A stretch of DNA of 64,000 nucleotides. It comes from Merdimmobilis hominis. GTDB taxonomy: Bacteria; Bacillota; Clostridia; Oscillospirales; Ruminococcaceae. Of this stretch, positions 58,396-64,000 are shown piece after piece (positions within the stretch are counted from its first letter, which is position 1; the number at the start of each line of letters is the position of its first letter). The position numbers were made by a program, and so were the translations under genes. Where the stretch lies: NCBI RefSeq assembly GCF_016901855.1, contig NZ_JACJKY010000001.1:186001-250000 (forward strand), read 5' to 3'. The notes below the pieces were generated by a model. The model had not been told where the DNA came from. It ran no database searches and saw nothing but the letters and a program-made list of their open reading frames with translations.

Positions 58396-59490
58396 ATGAA
58401 AGTAGAAGGTCAAGTTCGAATCCCATCCGGCTGTGCGATTGCCGCTGTCATTTCTAAAGAAGGCCGCAAGATGTCGGGTGAAATGATCGTCAATGCGATG
58501 AAACCGATGCACGACCGTTCCAACGGTCTCGGCGGCGGTTTTGCAGGCTATGGCATTTATCCGGAATACAAAGATTTTTATGCACTGCATATGTTCTTTG
58601 ATGAACGCGCTACCCGCAAAAACTGCGAGGTCTTTTTAAAAGAACGATTTGAAATCGTCAAATCCGAGATGATTCCAACACGCAAAATTCGTTCTATTAC
58701 AAATGAACCGATTATTTGGAGATATTTTGTCGCACCATTGCAATCCGTTCTCGCATCGATGCAGCTTGATGAAAAGGAATTTGTCGCCCGCACAGTGATG
58801 CAAATCAATACAGAGATGAAAGGCGCTTATGTCTTTTCCAGCGGAAAGAATATGGGAACGTTCAAAGCGGTTGGTTTCCCGGAGGATGTCGGTGTATTTT
58901 ATAAACTCGAAGAATATCAAGGATATTCCTGGACCGCTCACGGACGCTACCCAACCAATACACCGGGCTGGTGGGGCGGTGCCCATCCGTTCACACTGCT
59001 TGATTGGTCCATCGTTCATAACGGCGAGATTTCTTCTTATGATGCCAATCGTCGGTTTATTGAAATGTTCGGATATAAATGTACACTTCAAACCGATACG
59101 GAAGTAATCACTTATATTATGGACTATCTGATTCGCGTACAGGGCTTAACGCTCGGTGAAGCGGCAAGCGTCATTGCAGCGCCATTCTGGAGCACGATTG
59201 AACAGAAAACAGATTTGATTGATAAAGAAAAACATCTGTTTCTGCGGACTGTTTTCTCCAATCTGCTCGTTACAGGTCCGTTCTCCATTGTTCTTGGATT
59301 TAACGGCGGCTTAATGGCCTTAAACGATCGCTTAAAGCTCCGTTCGATGGTTGTCGGCGAAAAAGACGACAAAGTATTCATTGCCAGCGAAGAAGCTGCG
59401 ATCCGTACGATGGAGCCCAATGCAGAAAACATTTGGGCACCTGCAGGCGGCGAACCTGTGATCATTCAAGTAAAGGACGGTGCTTATTGA
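58396..59490 (+). CDS. Glutamate synthase glutaminase-domain protein (class II amidotransferase, GltB1/GlxB-like)
   Basis: Supplies ammonia from glutamine to the modular glutamate synthase. 364 residues from ATG 58396 (AAAGGAAAG upstream). The N-terminus MKVEGQVRIPSGCAIAAV places the likely nucleophile Cys13 after a short propeptide. GHGRYPTNTPGWWGGAHPF-type residues (AHGRYPTNTPGWW near 182-194), DWSIVHNGEISSYDANRRFIEM near 203, and QTDTEVITYIMDYL near 233 are class II amidotransferase motifs shared with GltB. This domain is the first third of a normal large GOGAT subunit, here a separate gene. Stop overlaps the next start (TGATG). Confidence 0.9.
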   Translation: MKVEGQVRIPSGCAIAAVISKEGRKMSGEMIVNAMKPMHDRSNGLGGGFAGYGIYPEYKDFYALHMFFDERATRKNCEVFLKERFEIVKSEMIPTRKIRSITNEPIIWRYFVAPLQSVLASMQLDEKEFVARTVMQINTEMKGAYVFSSGKNMGTFKAVGFPEDVGVFYKLEEYQGYSWTAHGRYPTNTPGWWGGAHPFTLLDWSIVHNGEISSYDANRRFIEMFGYKCTLQTDTEVITYIMDYLIRVQGLTLGEAASVIAAPFWSTIEQKTDLIDKEKHLFLRTVFSNLLVTGPFSIVLGFNGGLMALNDRLKLRSMVVGEKDDKVFIASEEAAIRTMEPNAENIWAPAGGEPVIIQVKDGAY

Positions 59491-60995
59491 TGAGCATTTC
59501 ATATATCTATCCCGAATTTGAGGTTATCAGAAACGACAACCGCTGCATTGCCTGCCGTGTATGCGAGCGCCAATGCGCCAATGAAGTACACTTCTTTGAC
59601 CCGCAGCGCGGTGTCATGATGAGTGACGAATCAAAATGCGTAAACTGTCAGCGCTGTGTGTCGCTGTGTCCGACAAGAGCGCTGAAAATCGTAAAAAGCA
59701 ACTGCACGCTTCGCGAAAACGCAAACTGGCAGATGGACACGATTACAGAAATCTATAAACAAGCAAACAGCGGCGGTGTTTTGCTTTCCTCCATGGGAAA
59801 TCCAAAACCGTTCCCTGTCTACTGGGACAAAATCTTAATCAACGCATCTCAGGTCACAAACCCTTCGATCGACCCGCTGCGTGAACCGATGGAAACACGC
59901 GTATTCCTTGGCAAAAAGCCGCAAAAAGTAGACCGTGATCAAGACGGTCATTTAGTTTGCAAGCTTCCTCCGCAAATTGAACTTTCCATGCCGGTTATGT
60001 TCTCGGCAATGAGCTATGGCTCAATCAGCTACAATGCTCACGCCTCCCTGGCACGTGCGGCACAAAAACTCGGGGTTCTCTATAACACCGGTGAAGGCGG
60101 TTTGCACGAAGATTTCTACTGCTATGGAGAAAACACGATCGTACAGGTCGCTTCCGGACGGTTCGGCGTTCATGAGGATTATTTAAAAGCAGGTGCTGCA
60201 ATCGAGATTAAAATGGGTCAGGGCGCAAAACCGGGCATCGGCGGTCATTTACCCGGCGCTAAAATTGTCGGCGACGTTTCCCGTACCCGTATGATTCCCG
60301 AAGGTTCCGATGCAATTTCCCCTGCACCGCACCATGATATCTATTCAATCGAAGACCTGCGCCAGCTTGTCTTTTCATTAAAAGAAGCAACCGCATATAA
60401 AAAACCGGTCATTGTAAAAGTTGCAGCGGTTCATAATATCGCTGCAATCGCCAGCGGCATTGCCAGAAGCGGCGCGGATATTATCGCGATTGACGGCTTC
60501 CGCGGCGGCACGGGTGCTGCTCCTACAAGAATTCGAGATAATGTCGGTATTCCGATTGAATTGGCGCTCGCAGCGGTTGATCAGCGTCTGCGTGATGAGG
60601 GTATCCGCAACAACGTTTCGCTTGTTGTCGGCGGTTCCATCCGCAGTGCATCGGATATCGTCAAAGCCATTGCCCTTGGCGCAGATGCATGCTATATCGC
60701 AACAGCCGCACTTCTTGCACTTGGCTGTCATCTTTGCCGCACCTGTCAAACCGGCAAATGCAACTGGGGCATTGCAACCCAGCGTCCTGAACTGGTCAAA
60801 CGTTTAAATCCTGACATCGGAAGCGAACGGCTTGTCAATTTAATGGATGCTTGGCGGCATGAAATCAAAGAATTGATGGGCGGCATGGGCATTAACTCCA
60901 TTGAAGCGCTGCGCGGCAACCGCCTGATGCTGCGCGGCATCGGCTTAACGGAAAAAGAACTGGAGATCTTAGGGATCTCTCATGCGGGAGAGTGA
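59490..60995 (+). CDS. Glutamate synthase FMN/Fe-S central-domain protein (GltB2-like)
   Basis: Catalytic core of the modular GOGAT. 501 residues. N-terminal two-cluster ferredoxin (CIACRVCERQCANE near 18-31 and CVNCQRCVSLCPTRA near 50-64). The FMN-binding TIM barrel follows with MPVMFSAMSYGSISYNAHASLARAA near 168-192, GEGGLHEDFY, and IKMGQGAKPGIGGHLPGAKI near 244-263. EGSDAISPAPHHDIYSIEDL near 271, IAIDGFRGGTGAAPT near 331, and CHLCRTCQTGKCNWGIATQ near 413-431 hold the 3Fe-4S-type cysteines. Archaeal-type GOGAT composition, with the ferredoxin fused at the front. Confidence 0.93.
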   Translation: MSISYIYPEFEVIRNDNRCIACRVCERQCANEVHFFDPQRGVMMSDESKCVNCQRCVSLCPTRALKIVKSNCTLRENANWQMDTITEIYKQANSGGVLLSSMGNPKPFPVYWDKILINASQVTNPSIDPLREPMETRVFLGKKPQKVDRDQDGHLVCKLPPQIELSMPVMFSAMSYGSISYNAHASLARAAQKLGVLYNTGEGGLHEDFYCYGENTIVQVASGRFGVHEDYLKAGAAIEIKMGQGAKPGIGGHLPGAKIVGDVSRTRMIPEGSDAISPAPHHDIYSIEDLRQLVFSLKEATAYKKPVIVKVAAVHNIAAIASGIARSGADIIAIDGFRGGTGAAPTRIRDNVGIPIELALAAVDQRLRDEGIRNNVSLVVGGSIRSASDIVKAIALGADACYIATAALLALGCHLCRTCQTGKCNWGIATQRPELVKRLNPDIGSERLVNLMDAWRHEIKELMGGMGINSIEALRGNRLMLRGIGLTEKELEILGISHAGE

Positions 60996-60999
60996 TGAT

Positions 61000-61440
61000 A
61001 TGAAACGTGTCTATGTAAATGAAGAATGGTGTCTTGGATGCCATTTATGTGAATATAACTGTGCATTCGCCAATTCCGGCATGAAAGATATGGCGACCGC
61101 ACTAAAAGGAAAAACAATCTATCCCCGCATCCACATCGAGGAAACCGATAACATTTCGTATGCGGTTTCCTGTCGTCACTGCACCGATCCGATCTGTGTA
61201 AAAAGCTGTATTGCCGGTGCAATCTCTAAAGTAGACGGTGTCGTACACATCGATAAAGAAAAATGTGTTGGCTGCTTAACCTGTGTGCTTGTTTGTCCCT
61301 ATGGCGCATTGGCACCGGGTGAAACCGGCATTATGCAAAAATGCGAATTGTGTCTCCAAAACACCTGCGGAGAACCCGCCTGTGTAAAAGGATGTCCGAA
61401 TCACGCGATTGTTTATGAAGAAAGAGGTGACGCAGAATGA
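61000..61440 (+). CDS. 4Fe-4S dicluster electron-transfer protein of the GOGAT operon
   Basis: 146 residues from ATG 61000 (GGGAGAG 9 bases upstream; a start at 60982 adds six residues). Four ferredoxin-type cysteine sets: CLGCHLCEYNCAF near 12-24, CRHCTDPICVKSC near 62-74, CVGCLTCVLVCPYGA near 91-105, and CELCLQNTCGEPACVKGCP near 117-135. It resembles HycB/DmsB-type subunits. Placed between the GOGAT core and an FAD oxidoreductase, so it probably wires them together. Confidence 0.88.
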   Translation: MKRVYVNEEWCLGCHLCEYNCAFANSGMKDMATALKGKTIYPRIHIEETDNISYAVSCRHCTDPICVKSCIAGAISKVDGVVHIDKEKCVGCLTCVLVCPYGALAPGETGIMQKCELCLQNTCGEPACVKGCPNHAIVYEERGDAE

Positions 61441-62669
61441 ATTCTTATGTTATCATCGGAAACGGTGTTGCTGCTGTCGGATGTATCGAAGGAATCCGGC
61501 GCGTTGACAAAAACGGAAAAATCACTGTGATCTCCGAGGAAAATCACGCAGTATATTGCCGTCCCTTAATCTCGTACTATTTAGAGCATAAAACCGATCT
61601 TGCACATATGAATTATCGTGACGGGCACTTCTATGAAAACATGGGTTGCGAAGTGATCTATGGCAAAAAAGCTGTTCAAATCGATTCTAAGCAGAAACAG
61701 GTTCTGTTAGACGACGCTACTGCTCTTCCCTATACTTCTGTTTGTGTTGCAGCCGGTTCTTCTGCGTTTGTTCCGCCGTTTGAAGGCCTCAGCACGGTCG
61801 AACAATGCTATTCGTTTATGACGCTTGATGATACCTTGGCACTTGAGAAAGCAATTCATCAAGATGCAAATGTACTGATTGTAGGCGCAGGCTTGATCGG
61901 ACTCAAATGTGCAGAAGGTCTCCACGGACGTGTAAAGAGCATTACAGTGTGTGACCTTGCAGATCGTGTGCTGTCAAGTATTTTGGACACGGAGTGTGCC
62001 GCAATCATGCAGCGCCATCTCGAAGCAAATGATATTCATTTCCTGCTTGGAGATACCGCAGTGAAATTTGATAAAAACACCGCATTCATGAAAAGCGGCA
62101 AACAAGTGTCGTTTGACATTCTTGTCCTTGCTGTCGGTGTTCGCGCAAACACCGCGTTGGTGAAAGATTTAGGCGGCGAAGTAAACCGCGGCATTATTGT
62201 TAATACGAAGATGGAAACATCCATTCCTGATCTGTTTGCCGCAGGCGACTGCACAGAAGGCGAAGATATTTCATACGGTCAAAAACGTGTCTTGGCGATT
62301 CTTCCGAATGCATATATGCAGGGACATACCGCAGGCGTCAACATGGCAGGCGGAAACGCGCAGTTTGACAATGCGATCCCGATGAACTCTATCGGATTTT
62401 TCGGTTTGCACGCAATGACAGCCGGCAGCTATGACGGTGATGTCTATGAAGAGAAAACAGACTGCAAATTAAAGCGGTTGTTTACAAAAGAGAACCGATT
62501 GATTGGATTTATTCTGATCGGCGAAACAGAGCGTGCCGGTATCTATACTTCTTTAATCCGTGAACAGACACCGCTTGATTCTGTCAATTTCGAAATGCTT
62601 AAAGCAGTGGCTACAACTGCCGCATTTTCACCCGAAAATCGTAGAAAAAAATTCGGAGGTGTGGTATAA
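61437..62669 (+). CDS. NAD(P)/FAD-dependent oxidoreductase of the GOGAT operon
   Basis: 410 residues, pyridine-nucleotide-disulfide oxidoreductase class (rubredoxin-reductase/NirB-like) without a redox CxxC pair. FAD-binding start SYVIIGNGVAAVGCIEGIRR, NAD(P)-binding loop NVLIVGAGLIGLKCAEGL near 143-160, and FAD-contact IPDLFAAGDCTEG near 261-273. ATG overlaps the previous stop. Functionally it would replace GltD, feeding NAD(P)H electrons to the Fe-S protein and the FMN core. Confidence 0.88.
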   Translation: MNSYVIIGNGVAAVGCIEGIRRVDKNGKITVISEENHAVYCRPLISYYLEHKTDLAHMNYRDGHFYENMGCEVIYGKKAVQIDSKQKQVLLDDATALPYTSVCVAAGSSAFVPPFEGLSTVEQCYSFMTLDDTLALEKAIHQDANVLIVGAGLIGLKCAEGLHGRVKSITVCDLADRVLSSILDTECAAIMQRHLEANDIHFLLGDTAVKFDKNTAFMKSGKQVSFDILVLAVGVRANTALVKDLGGEVNRGIIVNTKMETSIPDLFAAGDCTEGEDISYGQKRVLAILPNAYMQGHTAGVNMAGGNAQFDNAIPMNSIGFFGLHAMTAGSYDGDVYEEKTDCKLKRLFTKENRLIGFILIGETERAGIYTSLIREQTPLDSVNFEMLKAVATTAAFSPENRRKKFGGVV

Positions 62670-63394
62670 TGACAAAAATAAATGCAGAAGATCTGAGTTA
62701 TCAATCACTGAATGAAAAGCTGCGTGAAAATACAGGCACATTTGCAATTACCGGCTGCTGCGGACAGCGGTTTATCGGCGCAGGAATGTCACAGCGAACA
62801 ATCACGATTGACGGCGTTCCCGGCAATGCACTCGGTGCATATTTAAACGGTGCATCAATTACCGTAAGCGGCAACGCACAGGATGCAGTGGGCGACACGA
62901 TGAATGAAGGAACCATTATCGTAAACGGCAATATCGGTGATGCTGCCGGCTATGCAATGCGCGGCGGAAAAATCTTTGTAAAAGGAAACGCCGGTTATCG
63001 CGCAGGCATTCACATGAAAGCATACAAAGAAAAAGTACCCGTTATGGTGATCGGCGGCAGTGCTGGCAGTTTTCTCGGCGAATATCAAGCCGGCGGTGTA
63101 ATTGTTGTACTGGGTCTTCACGAAGATAAGCGCCATCCTATTGTCGGCAATTTCCCCTGCACCGGAATGCACGGCGGCAAAATGTTTTTGCGCAGTGATT
63201 GCTCGTCTATTCGTTTTCCTCAGCAGGTTACTGCACGAAAAGCAACTGATGAGGATATGAAAGAACTGACGCAGTATATCGAAGAATACTGCCGTCTGTT
63301 TGGTGCTGATATGGCGCAAATTTTAGATGCGCCGTTTACAGTTGTCACACCTGACAGCAAAAATCCATACAAACAAATGTATGTGCAAAATTAA
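62669..63394 (+). CDS. Glutamate synthase GXGXG-domain protein (GltB3-like)
   Basis: 241 residues, a right-handed beta-helix formed by repeated G-x-x-x-G strands: GIVNG-type repeats as GNALGAYLNGASITVSGNAQDAVGDTMNEG, INGNIGDAAGYAMRGGKIFV and VIGGSAGSFLGEYQAGGVIVVLG (roughly residues 50-150). In one-piece GOGAT this is the C-terminal structural domain. ATG overlaps the stop of the oxidoreductase gene. Related domains occur in FwdC and GlxC, but the operon fixes the assignment. Confidence 0.9.
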   Translation: MTKINAEDLSYQSLNEKLRENTGTFAITGCCGQRFIGAGMSQRTITIDGVPGNALGAYLNGASITVSGNAQDAVGDTMNEGTIIVNGNIGDAAGYAMRGGKIFVKGNAGYRAGIHMKAYKEKVPVMVIGGSAGSFLGEYQAGGVIVVLGLHEDKRHPIVGNFPCTGMHGGKMFLRSDCSSIRFPQQVTARKATDEDMKELTQYIEEYCRLFGADMAQILDAPFTVVTPDSKNPYKQMYVQN

Positions 63395-63415
63395 AAAGAA
63401 AGCAGGTAGCGATCT

Positions 63416-64000
63416 ATGAAGTATTCAAAAGAAGAAGTTTTGCAGTATGTGCAGGAGGATGATGTAAAATTCATTCGTCTGGCCTTTTGCGATGTATTCG
63501 GCAAGCAAAAAAACATCTCGATCATGCCGCAGGAACTTCCGCGTGCTTTTGAATATGGAATCGCGTTTGACGCCTCGGCGATTGCGGGATTTGGCGATGA
63601 AACCCACTCGGATTTATTGCTTCGTCCGGAGCCGGAAACGCTGATGCAGCTTCCTTGGCGTCCTGAACACGGAAAAGTCGTTCGCATGTTTTCAAATATC
63701 TCGTATCCGGATGGTACGCCGTTTGAATGCGATACACGCAATCTGCTCAAACAAGCGGTTGCAGATGCAAAACGCGCCGGTTTTTCGTTTTCATTTGGTG
63801 CAGAGCAGGAATTTTATCTGTTCCATTTAGATGAAAACGGAAATCCGTCTGCCATCCCGTATGACAATGCAGGCTACATGGATATCGCACCCGAAGATCG
63901 AGGTGAAAATATCCGGCGTGAAATCTGCCTGACACTCGAACAAATGGGAATCCAGCCTGAAAGCTCTCATCATGAGGAAGGTCCCGGTCAAAACGAAATT
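63416..64000 (+). CDS. glnA: Glutamine synthetase type I, C-terminal part beyond window
   Basis: 195 residues are visible from ATG 63416, about 440 expected. The beta-grasp domain starts MKYSKEEVLQYVQEDDVKFIRLAFCDVFGKQKNI. DASAIAGFGDETHSDLLLRPEP near 43-64 and the first catalytic segment FSFGAEQEFYLF near 123-134 (Glu residues binding metal) follow, and HHEEGPGQNEI lies at the window edge. Last visible gene of the modular GOGAT operon (22 bases after), so the transcript encodes both halves of the GS/GOGAT cycle; a second, type III enzyme (glnN) is divergent. Confidence 0.95.
   Translation, partial: MKYSKEEVLQYVQEDDVKFIRLAFCDVFGKQKNISIMPQELPRAFEYGIAFDASAIAGFGDETHSDLLLRPEPETLMQLPWRPEHGKVVRMFSNISYPDGTPFECDTRNLLKQAVADAKRAGFSFSFGAEQEFYLFHLDENGNPSAIPYDNAGYMDIAPEDRGENIRREICLTLEQMGIQPESSHHEEGPGQNEI

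Overview
The window reads as a chromosomal segment of an anaerobic, spore-forming Firmicute of class Clostridia, most likely a gut Oscillospirales/Ruminococcaceae-type bacterium. This rests on a full Rnf complex, ECF transporter genes, a forespore sigma factor (sigG), DUF4364/DUF5711/DUF6512 proteins, type III glutamine synthetase, LL-diaminopimelate aminotransferase, a T-box leader, a bile-salt-hydrolase-type enzyme and sugar genes (rhamnose, beta-galactosidase). I see no rRNA, tRNA, CRISPR array, insertion sequence or prophage.

Layout. 1-2648: rhamnose utilisation (rhaA cut by the window edge, GH78 rhamnosidase). 2824-4752: cysteine desulfurase with a DUF3343 partner, then ispF. 4808-12201: the Rnf operon (rnfCDGEAB) preceded by a Gx-family membrane protein, a NusG-domain-II protein, ApbE flavin transferase and an FMN-binding lipoprotein. 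12234-24643: a long co-directional minus-strand housekeeping run (Clp ATPase, pgsA, cvpA, DUF5711, truA, ecfT-ecfA-ecfA, a methyltransferase, glmM, ruvB-ruvA-ruvC). 24814-25992: two plus-strand genes, DUF6512 and DUF4364. 26044-27837: choloylglycine-hydrolase family enzyme and an Fe-S protein. 27936-34370: a five-gene exported/ABC cassette (secreted 151-residue protein, two paralogous lipoproteins of which one is frameshifted, a double-length ABC permease, an ATPase). 35033-41516: two RumA-type RNA methyltransferases, an SGNH hydrolase, diaminopimelate dehydrogenase, hpf, and a methyltransferase-acetyltransferase fusion. 41688-47528: lacZ, sigG, and the replication-initiation pair dnaD-dnaC. 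47582-53800: transaldolase, an APH-like kinase, dapL, purF, pyrG. 54041-64000: a nitrogen-assimilation hub with asnB (behind a T-box), glnN, and a divergent operon holding a glutamate synthase broken into separate domains plus a type I glutamine synthetase cut by the window edge.

The right third is the most coherent biology. glnN and the modular GOGAT/GS operon are divergent and each has a near-perfect sigma-A promoter with 17-bp spacing. Both promoters, and that of pyrG, feed at once into the same kind of leader hairpin (consensus near GGCAAAGGCGTCTTT, ending in a T-run), so glutamine synthesis and use probably share an RNA-level control that I cannot match to a named riboswitch. asnB is controlled separately through a T-box with an apparent Asn (AAC) specifier.

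Several starts were moved inward from the longest open frame because a Shine-Dalgarno sequence and family N-termini support the shorter form (rnfC, rnfD, rnfG, ecfT, ruvA with TTG, sigG with TTG, hpf, dnaD, glnN and others). All functional calls are from reading motifs and overall resemblance; no database search was run.
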